Positions 27,866 through 36,279 of a DNA stretch of 64,000 nt are shown here, piece by piece. The first letter of the stretch is position 1. Each line of letters begins with the position of its first letter. The stretch spans positions 1,488,001 to 1,552,000 of the forward strand of contig NZ_VSZO01000001.1 of assembly GCF_008312935.1 (NCBI RefSeq). Reading direction: 5' to 3'. A program made the position numbers and the translations under genes. The notes under the pieces were generated by a model. It was not told the origin of the DNA and did no database searches. It saw nothing but the letters and a program-made list of their open reading frames with translations. This DNA is from Roseiconus lacunae (GTDB lineage Bacteria > Planctomycetota > Planctomycetia > Pirellulales > Pirellulaceae).

Positions 27866-29119
27866 ATGTCTCGTTTCGAACGCCGATTTCTGTTGCGTGG
27901 TGCCGGTGTCGCACTTGCCTTGCCGCTCCTTGAATCGCAAGCTCTCAGTCAAAGTTCAAAAAATCCGAAACGTCGTCTCGTGGCGATCGACGTCGCACTG
28001 GGATTGCATGCGGCAAACATCATTCCGCAGCAGTCCGGTCGTGATTACCAATCGCCAATCTACCTGAAATTGCTCGATGACTATCGCGATCAATTCACGA
28101 TCATGTCGGGCGTTTCTCATCCGGAAGTTGGCGGTGGGCACGATTCGTACAAGTCATTTTTGACCTGTGCTCCCCATCCCAATAGTGCCGGTTTTCGAAA
28201 TTCGATCTCGCTGGATCAACTCGCGGCGGCGAAGTTTGGCAGCGAAACACGCTTTGCGTCGCTGGCACTGAGCAGTTCTGGGCCTGGATTGTCCTGGTCC
28301 CGCAGTGGCGTCGAAATCCCAACGCAAACTCGTCCGTCACAGGTTTTCAAGCAACTGTTCTTGGCCGGCAAACCAGACGAACAGAAACTGCAGCTACAGC
28401 GGCTCCGCGAGGGACGAAGTGTGCTGGATGTGGTGATGGAAAAAACTAAGCGATTGCACGCCGCGTTGACCGGACGCGATCGCCAAAAGCTGGACCAGTA
28501 TTTCGAAGCGGTTCGTGAAGCCGAGCGTCGGTTGGCGAAAGCCGAAGCGTGGCAACAGAAACCCAAGCCGTCCGTCGACGCAAAGGTGCCTCGTGATGAA
28601 TTGGATCGCACACGAATCGTCGAGCGGATGCGTTTGATGTACGACGTCATGCACCTCGCGATTGAAACCGATTCGACACGGTTCATCACCTACAACATCT
28701 CCGGGATGAATTCAGTGCCAGTCATTCCCGGGATCGATATCGACTACCACAACCTGTCACATCACGGCAAGGATCCTACCAAAATTGCTCAGCTCACAAT
28801 CGTCGAGTCGGCGATCATCAAAGAGTTCCGTAGGTTTCTGGCAAAGCTGAGCGAGAGCGTCGAAGAAGGACAGGCACTGCTGGATTCGACGATGGTCTTG
28901 TTCGGTTCGAATCTGGGCAATGCAAGCAGCCACGACACAAAGAACATGCCAATTTTGCTCGCCGGTGGTGGATTCAAACACGGCCAGCATCTCGCGTTCG
29001 ATCGCGACCAAAATTATCCATTGCCGAACTTGTTTGTTTCGATGCTACAGTGTCTTGGCATGGAGACGGACAGATTCGGAACCGGCATTGGAACGATGAG
29101 AGGACTCGAAATCGGGTGA
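27866..29119 (+). CDS. DUF1552 family exported protein
   Basis: A 417-aa protein with a Tat-like start (RRFLLRGAGVALALPLLE, residues 6-23). The body has the DUF1552 blocks GVSHPEVGGGHDSYKSFLT, SLDQLAAAKFG and a C-terminal MVLFGSNLGNASSHDTKNMP region. DUF1552 genes regularly follow DUF1592/PSCyt1 genes in planctomycetes, as here with an 11-nt gap, so the two products probably act together in the envelope. The fold resembles alkaline-phosphatase-like DUF1501 proteins. Function unproven. Confidence 0.92.
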   Translation: MSRFERRFLLRGAGVALALPLLESQALSQSSKNPKRRLVAIDVALGLHAANIIPQQSGRDYQSPIYLKLLDDYRDQFTIMSGVSHPEVGGGHDSYKSFLTCAPHPNSAGFRNSISLDQLAAAKFGSETRFASLALSSSGPGLSWSRSGVEIPTQTRPSQVFKQLFLAGKPDEQKLQLQRLREGRSVLDVVMEKTKRLHAALTGRDRQKLDQYFEAVREAERRLAKAEAWQQKPKPSVDAKVPRDELDRTRIVERMRLMYDVMHLAIETDSTRFITYNISGMNSVPVIPGIDIDYHNLSHHGKDPTKIAQLTIVESAIIKEFRRFLAKLSESVEEGQALLDSTMVLFGSNLGNASSHDTKNMPILLAGGGFKHGQHLAFDRDQNYPLPNLFVSMLQCLGMETDRFGTGIGTMRGLEIG

Positions 29120-29128
29120 TAGGGGTTG

Positions 29129-29156
29129 CCACTTGCAAAATGAACATTGCAAGTGG
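29129..29156. terminator. perfect 10-bp hairpin after DUF1552 gene
   Basis: CCACTTGCAA (29129-29138) and TTGCAAGTGG (29147-29156) pair perfectly around an 8-nt loop, 9 nt after the stop codon. No T-tract follows, so a termination or mRNA-stabilising role is inferred from position. Confidence 0.5.
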
Positions 29157-29257
29157 GTAGCAATGGATTCCGTCGGCGATTGATGCTAAACCGAAAAGTG
29201 GTCGACTTGCATCGAGTGTATCCGGGATAGCGTTGATTCAAGGTCTCAGGTCGATTG

Positions 29258-29329
29258 ATTGGTGAAGGAATCGGCACGCTTTCGATTCGAAGAATCGAGC
29301 GACATTGTCGCTCAACTTTCCAAGTTGAG
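29258..29329. repeat. intergenic double-hairpin repeat, copy 2
   Basis: Second copy of the element at 6250-6319, with GAGCGACATTGTCGCTC and TCAACTTTCCAAGTTGA stems and the preceding GAATCGG/CACGC block. Again it lies between convergent genes. The remainder of 29157-29431 contains no gene. Confidence 0.7.
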
Positions 29330-29431
29330 AGCGGACCAACGCAAGTGGCTCCGCCGAACTGAATGACGACGCTGATTGGTAACACCTCCTGTGCAAGAAG
29401 CACTGGAAAGAGTCCTGACAGGAATGGCACC

Positions 29432-29977
29432 TTAACCGTTCACGCCGTATGTCAACTGCACCAATCCGCAATCGAAGGTGCGGGTGCTTTCGTGCGTCAG
29501 CCGAATGTCGCGTTGGAATTCACCGAATAGCGAGATCCCCGTGCCTAGTAAGACGGGAATCACTGTGATCACTAACTGATCAATCAGGCCGGCTCGCAGA
29601 AAGCGTTGAATCGTTACGCCGCCGTCGACGTACAGTTTGTTGACGCCTTCATCCGATAGGCGACGGTGCAATTCGTCCGGCGACTCTGTTGAATGCGTGA
29701 CGCAGGACGGCATGTCGTCCGGAAACGTGATCGAGTGCCGGCTCAGCACAATCACCCGCTTCCGCCCGTAAGGCCAGGGACCAAGTGTTCGTACTTTCTC
29801 ATACGTGTTTCGTCCCATCACCAGCACGTCGATCGTCTTCATGAAGTCACCGTAGCCGCAATCCTCTCCGGAAGGAACGGTCGCGTTGGCTTCGTCGAGC
29901 CAATCGAGGTTGCCATCGGGACGGGCAATGAATCCGTCGAGGCTTGTCGCAATAAAAACCGAAGCTGTCGCTGACAT
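29432..29977 (-). CDS. dihydrofolate reductase-fold protein (RibD C-terminal family)
   Basis: A 181-aa cytoplasmic NAD(P)H-binding reductase-like protein. The start VFIATSLDGFIARPDGNLDW is the classic opening of the RibD_C/YwjB-YyaP family, followed by VLVMGRNTYEKV (about 52-63), VIVLSRHS, a KLYVDGGVTIQRFLRAGLID block (about 114-133) and VIPVLLGTGISLF. Substrate unknown; these are often annotated dihydrofolate reductase. No neighbour points to a pathway. Confidence 0.9.
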   Translation of the reverse strand: MSATASVFIATSLDGFIARPDGNLDWLDEANATVPSGEDCGYGDFMKTIDVLVMGRNTYEKVRTLGPWPYGRKRVIVLSRHSITFPDDMPSCVTHSTESPDELHRRLSDEGVNKLYVDGGVTIQRFLRAGLIDQLVITVIPVLLGTGISLFGEFQRDIRLTHESTRTFDCGLVQLTYGVNG

Positions 29978-30197
29978 TTTTTGTCCACCGAGAGTTATCG
30001 TATCGTGTTGCTAACGGAATCGCTTCCGGTGAAATATGGATGCTCGTCCCTAGAGCCCATTTGAAATGGGTGTCATCATTGGTCGGCCATGAACATCAAA
30101 CGATCAAAACGTTTTCGGTCCGGCTGTGAATGCAACTGGATGTTTCTTGTTGTACTGATTCAACCAGATTGACTTCGCGTCGGCGTCATTCGCGATT

Positions 30198-31235
30198 TTA
30201 TTGCTGCAACCAATTCAGGATTGCCTGATTCGTTTCTTGCGGTTTTTCTTGTTGGATCCAATGTCCACAATCCAAACTGATCACGTCAACGTTGGGAACA
30301 AACTGCGTTAAACGTTCTGACTTGGGGATCATGTCTCGGTCGCCATAAATCATCAATGTCCGATGCTGGATGACTGGATCCACCTCGGCTAGAAGATGCC
30401 AATTGCGGTCAAGGTTGCGATACCAATTGATACTGCCAGAGAACCCCGAGGACTCGAATGCGTCCACGAACACCGCTAGTTCTTCGTCACTCATCAGTGG
30501 GTCGCCAAGCGGTCGTTCTGCCTGAGCAAGATTTATCATGACCATGCCGGGTTCGGGACCTGTCGAAGGTAGGTTCTTTCGGTACAAGTTGCGAAGAAAC
30601 TGGCGTGTGTTTTGTTCTAGTACCGCATCGGCAACACCGGGATGTCGATTGAAGTGAACGAAGTATTGGTCATCGCCGAATACTTGTTCCATGAATTCGA
30701 TCCAAGGGACATCGCCGCGTTCTTGGTAAGGCAAGCTGAGGTTGATCAGTTGCTTGACACGCCCGGGGTGCAACAATGCCAAGCCCCACACAACCATCGC
30801 CCCCCAATCGTGACCGACAAAGGTCGCATCCTCGTATCCGTAGTGATCGAGTAGTGCGACCAGATCGCTCGTCAAGTGACTGAGATCATAATCGGTGACA
30901 CGGTTAGGCCGAGAGGAGTTTCCGTAGCCACGTTGGTTGGGCACGATGACGTGGTATCCTGCGGCGACGAGAGAGGCGATCTGATGCCTCCATGAAAACG
31001 CATGCTCTGGCCATCCATGGCAAAGCACGATGGGCGTTCCGGCGTTTGCTTCGCCTGCCTCGAAAATTTCGAGATCAACGCCATTGACGGAAACTAGGGA
31101 GGGGGGCGGGAACTTGCTCTGATCGGGCACGTTACTTTCTTGGGGTGATTCGATGTGATTCGCTGCCGTCCACTGCGGCGTTGTTTCTATCGGTGACTTT
31201 ACATGGCCCTCCTGACAGCCTACTGTCAGCAGCAT
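30198..31235 (-). CDS. epoxide hydrolase-like alpha/beta hydrolase, probable lipoprotein
   Basis: A 345-aa hydrolase. HGWPEHAFSW (73-82) holds the oxyanion site. The nucleophile elbow GHDWGAM gives Asp143, as in soluble epoxide hydrolases and haloalkane dehalogenases, and CGHWIQQEKP gives His325. LMIYGDRDMIP supplies the third acid region. The N-terminus MLLTVGC looks like the end of a lipoprotein signal (lipobox TVG-C7), yet the ATG at 31235 leaves only six residues before the Cys. The upstream in-frame codons read FGNLV but no start codon is present, so a frameshift or a misplaced start is possible. It overlaps the divergent regulator's upstream region. Confidence 0.85.
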   Translation of the reverse strand: MLLTVGCQEGHVKSPIETTPQWTAANHIESPQESNVPDQSKFPPPSLVSVNGVDLEIFEAGEANAGTPIVLCHGWPEHAFSWRHQIASLVAAGYHVIVPNQRGYGNSSRPNRVTDYDLSHLTSDLVALLDHYGYEDATFVGHDWGAMVVWGLALLHPGRVKQLINLSLPYQERGDVPWIEFMEQVFGDDQYFVHFNRHPGVADAVLEQNTRQFLRNLYRKNLPSTGPEPGMVMINLAQAERPLGDPLMSDEELAVFVDAFESSGFSGSINWYRNLDRNWHLLAEVDPVIQHRTLMIYGDRDMIPKSERLTQFVPNVDVISLDCGHWIQQEKPQETNQAILNWLQQ

Positions 31236-31274
31236 TACGAGATTTCCAAAGTTTCGTTTTCATGGGGAAGTTCA

Positions 31275-31985
31275 TTGCGCCGGGCAGATCGTCTTTTTCG
31301 GATCGTCGAGTACTTGAAAGCTCGACGCAAAGCGGTGACGGCCAGCGAACTCGGTCAAGAGTTGGAAGTCGGGGTTCGGACGATCTATCGCGACATCGCT
31401 GACTTGAGAGAATCCGGCGTGCCACTGACGGGGGAAGCAGGCGTGGGGTACCTCCTCAAGTCCGACTATGTCGTCCGGCCGCTTTTGTTTGATGATGAAG
31501 AACTCGAGGCCCTCGCGTTGGGAGCCCAGATGGTGCAGAGCTGGGCGGACCCGGCGATGGCGCTGGCGGCGCGGAAAACGCTCGACAAGATCACCGCGGT
31601 CCTGCCCGATTCACTTGGCGACAGCATTCGTCAGTCGACGTCGTTCTCCTACCCAAGTTCCGGCAAGCCGTCACTTCAAATCGATTTCACTTCGTTGCGA
31701 CGGGCGATTCGCACCCAGCACTTTGTCGAGATTACCTATGTCGATCTACCAGGCGCCGAAACCAATCGACGTCTTCGTCCATTGGCATTGATCTTTCTAG
31801 CACCGGTCTGGCTTGTCGTCGGTTGGTGTGAACTGCGACAAGATTTTCGCAACTTCCGTTTAGACCGCATGCAACGCATGACAGTGCTAAATGAGTCGTT
31901 TGAGACAGAAAGCGATAAAACGCTTGAAGCGATGCATCGGTTATACGAACAAGAGTCTCGGCTGTCGGATCAGAAATCGTCGTAA
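31275..31985 (+). CDS. HTH and WYL domain transcriptional regulator (YafY-like)
   Basis: A 236-aa DeoR/YafY-type regulator. An N-terminal winged HTH (RADRLFRIVEYLKARR to TIYRDIADLRESGVPL, residues 2-50) is followed by a WYL domain (about 125-205). The TTG at 31275 is chosen because family members begin MRRADRLFRI and a GGGGAAG ribosome-binding site sits just upstream. The frame is open further to 31203, but that part has no family similarity. It is divergent from the epoxide-hydrolase-like gene and probably controls it. Confidence 0.87.
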   Translation: MRRADRLFRIVEYLKARRKAVTASELGQELEVGVRTIYRDIADLRESGVPLTGEAGVGYLLKSDYVVRPLLFDDEELEALALGAQMVQSWADPAMALAARKTLDKITAVLPDSLGDSIRQSTSFSYPSSGKPSLQIDFTSLRRAIRTQHFVEITYVDLPGAETNRRLRPLALIFLAPVWLVVGWCELRQDFRNFRLDRMQRMTVLNESFETESDKTLEAMHRLYEQESRLSDQKSS

Positions 31986-32008
31986 GCAAATTTGTTGTTT
32001 TCGATGAC

Positions 32009-33484
32009 TCATTGTTGAAACTGCTTCGCCCAACCGCTGACGGTTCGCCGGATGGTTTGTTTGTCAAAAGCTGCAAAGCCAAGAATCATTCCTGCGGCGT
32101 CAGGAGACCGTGAGTAGAAGCTGACGGGATGGTATTCGACTTTGGCTTCGTTGGCCGCGGCGACCAGCCGTTCGTCGGTGGCTTTTGTCACGCCGCGTAC
32201 GACCAGATGCATCCCGGATTGAGGTAGATCGACTTCAATGAGGTCGCCAAAATGATTTTGTAGTCCACGGTACAGTGCTAGTTGCCGGTCGGCGTAGAGC
32301 GAGCGCATGCGGCGGATATGTTTGACGAAGTTTCCAGACTCGATAAAGCGGTGAAGTACCATCTGGACATGCGGCGGCGACGCTCGGTCCTGAAGAAACT
32401 TGGCATAGGCGAACGCTTTTGCGAACTGTGTCGGAACGACAAGAAAGCCCAAGCGTATCGCCGGAAACAGCAACTTACTGAACGTGCCCATGTAGATCGT
32501 TCGCCCAGACGAATCTAAGCTTGTCAGGGCAGGATGAGGCCGCCCCGTGTATCGAAATTCACCGTTGTAGTCGTCTTCGATGATCCAACTCCCGTGGCGA
32601 TGGGCGATCGCGATCAGTTCCAGCCGACGATTCAGACTCATCGTCATTCCCATCGGCCATTGACCGCCGGGAGTCACGCAAATGAGCCGAGGCTTGGGAG
32701 TTCGGGTGGGGATTCTCGACAGATCGATTCCTTCGGCATCGAGCGGCAATGGGATCACACTCGCTCCGGCGATGTCGAGCAGGCGACTGGCCGGTGTGTT
32801 GCCGGGGTCCTCGACCCAAACGGTGTCGCCGGTATTCAGCAACAACTGCGCGGCAATTGTGATCGCTTGCTGGGAGCCCGATGTGATCACCACTTGGTCT
32901 GGATCACAGGACACCCCTCGTGCGACCGCCATGTAGCGAGCGATTGACTCCCGGAGAGGTCCGTAGCCTTGTGGATCGCCAAGTTTGAGATGCTCATAGG
33001 ACCAGCGGGATTGTTCGTGACAGAAGCGGTTCCACGTTTTCAACGGGAACTCGTCGACCGCGGGTAGGTGGGGAGTGAATGCCTTGGGAGTCTTCTTGAA
33101 AGGAGGCATCCCGTTGGCCTCTTCGGACAGCTGCTGACCGACCGCCGAGAGACATCCGTCGGAGGTTTGGTGCGGTCCGGAAAGGACTGCAGGGCTATCG
33201 AAGTCAAATGCCTCCGGAGGCATTTTGGCGACCCGTGTTCCGCTACCGCGAGTTGATTCCAAATACCCTTCGGAAATCAGTTGCTCATAAGCGGCCAGCA
33301 CAGTGTTTCGTGAAACACCGATCGCACTGGCAAGGTTTCGACTCGAAGGGATCCGTTCCCCCGGATTTAATGTGCGACGCGCGATGGCTTGGCGGAAATG
33401 ATCTTCCAACTGACGGTAAACCGGTGTGGCATCGGTTTCGATCAATCGGATGGATTCGAATTCGAATTGTTCTTTCTCTCGCAT
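32009..33484 (-). CDS. MocR-type regulator (GntR HTH fused to PLP aminotransferase domain)
   Basis: A 491-aa fusion. A GntR winged HTH (about residues 20-86; SSRNLASAIGVSRNTVLAAY) is followed by a fold-type I aminotransferase domain (about 140-490). The PLP lysine is K337 in GTFSKLLFPAIRLG; EDDYNGEF (303-310) has the cofactor-contacting Asp and Tyr. TPGGQWPMG replaces the TPSHQFPLG of many relatives. MocR proteins use PLP or an aminated metabolite as ligand. It is divergent from the AhpD-like gene at 33600, with an inverted repeat between them, so it likely controls that operon. Confidence 0.93.
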   Translation of the reverse strand: MREKEQFEFESIRLIETDATPVYRQLEDHFRQAIARRTLNPGERIPSSRNLASAIGVSRNTVLAAYEQLISEGYLESTRGSGTRVAKMPPEAFDFDSPAVLSGPHQTSDGCLSAVGQQLSEEANGMPPFKKTPKAFTPHLPAVDEFPLKTWNRFCHEQSRWSYEHLKLGDPQGYGPLRESIARYMAVARGVSCDPDQVVITSGSQQAITIAAQLLLNTGDTVWVEDPGNTPASRLLDIAGASVIPLPLDAEGIDLSRIPTRTPKPRLICVTPGGQWPMGMTMSLNRRLELIAIAHRHGSWIIEDDYNGEFRYTGRPHPALTSLDSSGRTIYMGTFSKLLFPAIRLGFLVVPTQFAKAFAYAKFLQDRASPPHVQMVLHRFIESGNFVKHIRRMRSLYADRQLALYRGLQNHFGDLIEVDLPQSGMHLVVRGVTKATDERLVAAANEAKVEYHPVSFYSRSPDAAGMILGFAAFDKQTIRRTVSGWAKQFQQ

Positions 33485-33498
33485 TGTCAGCCTCTCAA

Positions 33499-33545
33499 AG
33501 TGGCACCGTTAAATTGTCGAAAAGTGGATCTTCTTTGGTGCCACT
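33499..33545. promoter_or_regulatory. inverted repeat, candidate MocR operator
   Basis: AGTGGCACC (33499-33507) and GGTGCCACT (33537-33545) are perfect 9-bp reverse complements 29 nt apart. They lie in the 115-nt gap between the MocR gene and the divergent AhpD-like gene. A further partial copy, AAAGTGGATC (33521-33530), lies between the arms. The centre-to-centre distance of 38 bp is roughly 3.6 helical turns. Confidence 0.55.
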
Positions 33546-33599
33546 GGGTTCGTATGATTCTAACTCACACGCTTCGTCAACGGCCACTAGGAGAAAGAG

Positions 33600-34076
33600 A
33601 TGCGAGCGAATTACTTTCGATGGATCCCCAGTGAAATTCAACTGCTTTCGAGTCTCGAAGCCGAAATGGAATCGTACTCGTTTGGTGAGTCACTGCTTGA
33701 ATTGATCAAACTGCGAGTTTCGCAAATGAACGGTTGCGCGTTCTGTGTAAGCCTCCACACTCAGCAACTTCGGATCTTCGGAGAGTCGAACGAGCGGATC
33801 GATTTGATCAGCGTTTGGGAGGAAGCGTCTTGCTATACCGATCGAGAACGCGCGGCGCTCCGCTGGGCCGAAGCACTGACTCGGCTACCCGATGGATCCG
33901 GCGTGAGCGACGAGCTTTACGAAACAACGGTCACGGAGTTTGGCGAAGAAGCAATCAGCCAACTCAGTCTTGCGGTTGCGATGATCAACACCTGGAATCG
34001 CTTGGCGGTGCCCTTTCGGACCGATCACAAACACATCCCGTCTTTATTAAAGCATCCCGTCCGGCCAACTTGCTAA
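33600..34076 (+). CDS. AhpD-like / carboxymuconolactone decarboxylase family protein
   Basis: A 158-aa protein of the alkylhydroperoxidase AhpD family. The redox core is C46-A-F-C49-V-S-L-H53 within SQMNGCAFCVSLHTQQL, the usual active site of AhpD-like peroxidases. The ATG has a strong AGGAGAAAGAG ribosome-binding site. A cupin/DJ-1 fusion gene follows after 11 nt. The operon is divergent from a MocR regulator, suggesting a response to a reactive aldehyde, quinone or peroxide. That role is inferred from the combination. Confidence 0.9.
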   Translation: MRANYFRWIPSEIQLLSSLEAEMESYSFGESLLELIKLRVSQMNGCAFCVSLHTQQLRIFGESNERIDLISVWEEASCYTDRERAALRWAEALTRLPDGSGVSDELYETTVTEFGEEAISQLSLAVAMINTWNRLAVPFRTDHKHIPSLLKHPVRPTC

Positions 34077-34087
34077 GGAATCGAACC

Positions 34088-35317
34088 ATGATCAAGACAC
34101 TTCAACTTGCGCTGTCCGCTTGCCTGCTTTCGATCGCCACCGTTCCATTCGGTGATGGCCCACAGGTTCATGGCCAAGACGCACCGCTAGTCACGGCGAA
34201 ACCGGATGAAGTTGCAAGCCCACCGAAATCTGCTCGGACAAAGATGCCGGTCGTCAAAGTCCTTCGATCGGATCCCGTGTCGTGCGAATCGAACGGGAAA
34301 TCCATGTCGGCGTCACTGATCGAAGTCACCTTCGCACCGTTGGCTTTCTCTCCACCACATCGCCATCCCGGCGAAGTCGCCGGGTACGTCCTGGAAGGAA
34401 CGCTTGAGTTCAAAATTGAAGGGAAGACGCAACAAGTCTTGCGTGCCGGCGACACCTTCTTTGAACCAGCGATGATCTTGCACGAGGTTGCTCGGAATCC
34501 GGATCCTGAAAAGAGATGTCGGATTTTGGTGACGATGATTCATCCTCGAGATGCCCAGCAGTTGACCATTCCCGAACGGGAACTCACTAACTCGGGTGAA
34601 GTGGATGATCGTGGGGCAATCGCCAAAGCCGCCGCCCCGACGGTTCCGCCCCAATCGCCGCCGGAAACCTGCACGATCAATCTTGGCGACAGTTCGAATC
34701 GATCTGAGTTCGACGAGAGCTTGCCAACGATTGGCGTCCTGCTCTTTGATTCTGTCTTGATGACCGAAGTCACCGCACCGATCGACGTGTTTTCAAAGCC
34801 GGACGAACAGGGGAGTCGGCAATTCAATGTGGTGACTGTTGCGAAATCGTATCAGCCGATCGCGATGGAAAGTGGGCTGCGTGTGCTTCCCGATTATTCG
34901 TTCGAAGATTGTCCAGAACTCGATGTGCTTGTCGTGTCCAGTTCCTACGACATGGAAACGATTGTTGCATCATCCGACATCGTCGAATTTGTGAGAAGCA
35001 AAGGAAAGAACACGAAGTTTACGATGAGTAATTGTGCCGGTGCCCACTTGATCGGCGCGTCGGGACTCGCCAACGGTCGAAAAATTGTCACGTACATCGG
35101 CGGTGGCGAATTGCTTCAAACGCACTACCCCGAACTTCGAGTCCAAGACGACAGCCGGGTGAGTTTCGTGATTGATGGAAAAATGGTTTCCTCCAACGGT
35201 AATCTCGCGAGCTACATCTCGGCGCTGGAGCTATTGGAAACGATGACCGGCAAGGGTCACCGTGAGTTTGTCGAATCGCAATTGTATCTGGAGCGATTAA
35301 AAAATTACGAACGCTGA
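34088..35317 (+). CDS. exported cupin / DJ-1-PfpI fusion protein
   Basis: A 409-aa two-domain protein behind a signal peptide (about residues 1-30). A cupin_2 domain spans about 78-152 with H91-R-H93, E96 and H132 as likely metal ligands (FSPPHRHPGEVAGYVLEG). A linker of about 60 residues leads to a DJ-1/PfpI domain (about 214-395) with nucleophile Cys316 in SNCAGAHLIGASGL. Both domains keep their key residues. The ATG at 34088 has an AAGGA site 8 nt away. Co-transcribed with the AhpD-like gene, it may act on a reactive small molecule in the periplasm. This is inference. Confidence 0.87.
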   Translation: MIKTLQLALSACLLSIATVPFGDGPQVHGQDAPLVTAKPDEVASPPKSARTKMPVVKVLRSDPVSCESNGKSMSASLIEVTFAPLAFSPPHRHPGEVAGYVLEGTLEFKIEGKTQQVLRAGDTFFEPAMILHEVARNPDPEKRCRILVTMIHPRDAQQLTIPERELTNSGEVDDRGAIAKAAAPTVPPQSPPETCTINLGDSSNRSEFDESLPTIGVLLFDSVLMTEVTAPIDVFSKPDEQGSRQFNVVTVAKSYQPIAMESGLRVLPDYSFEDCPELDVLVVSSSYDMETIVASSDIVEFVRSKGKNTKFTMSNCAGAHLIGASGLANGRKIVTYIGGGELLQTHYPELRVQDDSRVSFVIDGKMVSSNGNLASYISALELLETMTGKGHREFVESQLYLERLKNYER

Positions 35318-35533
35318 ACTTCAGCCAAATGCGTGCCTCACATCGCCAGCACAAAAAATGCCATCGATCGGTATTCTGATCCGATAAACAAGTCGCTTGG
35401 TCCTGGGGCCGCCTGTCTTACGACGTTAAATGTGGCGTGACGTAGTTTGCGAACCCTGGTGGACGTTGCGGTGTCAGAGTTATCATTTGATTTCGGTAAT
35501 GCGGCGTGAAACGAACCTGCAAAGGAAAGAAAC

Positions 35534-36244
35534 TTGAACAGCCCTATCATCCTCGGTGCGCTCGAGTCCATTCAGGTTGGCCGGACGCGGCAGTACGACG
35601 GGAACAGCGATGCCGGGAAGCCTTGGTCATCGGCGATCGCCAAACAGGCCATCAGCGGACCGGTCGAAGTCACCGAAACCAAGCTTGTCGGTGATGAGCA
35701 AGCCGACTTGAAACATCACGGCGGCATTGACAAGGCGGTGCTGGCATACGCAGCCGCGCATTATCCGCTTTGGCAACAGGAGTACCCCGATCGACCGCTC
35801 GGGCCGGGGAGTTTTGGTGAGAACCTGACGCTTTCACAAGCGAACGAAGAATCGGTGTGCATCGGCGACGTGATTGAGATCGGGGACTGCCAATTGCAAA
35901 TCTCGCAGCCTCGACAGCCGTGCTGGAAATTGGACCGTCGTTGGAAGATTCCGAAGCTGGCGATGATTGTCCAGCAAAACGGACGCACCGGTTGGTACTA
36001 CCGCGTCATCCGCACCGGATCGATCGAAGCCGGATTGCCGGTGACATTGATCGAGCGGCCCTTCCCCGACTTGACCGTCGCTTGGGCGAGCCGTGTGATG
36101 TACGCCAAACCCCGGTCCACCGAAGACGATTTGCGACTGGCTGAGTGCGAAGCTTTGTCAGAATCGTGGAAAACAACGCTCTTTAGGCGAGCCAAAAAAG
36201 GTCGTGAGCCCGACTCGTCGGCTCGACTTGACGGTCCAAGCTAA
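35534..36244 (+). CDS. MOSC domain protein (YiiM-like)
   Basis: A 236-aa protein of the YiiM type. The MOSC core runs from VEVTETKLVGDEQADLKHHG to PRQPCWKLDRRW, with the conserved Cys of PRQPC that binds the molybdenum cofactor's sulfur in relatives. A C-terminal 3-alpha domain follows (SRVMYAKPRSTEDDLRLAEC). The start is TTG at 35534, with AAAGGAAAG just upstream, and matches the family start. YiiM-like proteins reduce N-hydroxylated compounds; activity here is not shown. Confidence 0.9.
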   Translation: MNSPIILGALESIQVGRTRQYDGNSDAGKPWSSAIAKQAISGPVEVTETKLVGDEQADLKHHGGIDKAVLAYAAAHYPLWQQEYPDRPLGPGSFGENLTLSQANEESVCIGDVIEIGDCQLQISQPRQPCWKLDRRWKIPKLAMIVQQNGRTGWYYRVIRTGSIEAGLPVTLIERPFPDLTVAWASRVMYAKPRSTEDDLRLAECEALSESWKTTLFRRAKKGREPDSSARLDGPS

Positions 36245-36249
36245 CGAGG

Positions 36250-36271
36250 CCCGCAGCGTGCTTGCTGCGGG
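36250..36271. terminator. bidirectional hairpin terminator candidate
   Basis: CCCGCAGC (36250-36257) and GCTGCGGG (36264-36271) form a perfect 8-bp GC-rich stem with a 6-nt loop. It lies in the 35-nt gap between the convergent MOSC gene and the minus-strand gene at 36280. No T-tract. Confidence 0.55.
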
Positions 36272-36279
36272 GTACTCGA

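Noticed and set aside
30056-30070. CCCATTT-G-AAATGGG inverted repeat between the RibD-like and epoxide-hydrolase-like genes
   Set aside because: The loop of one base is too small for a hairpin, and the position fits neither a promoter nor a terminator well.
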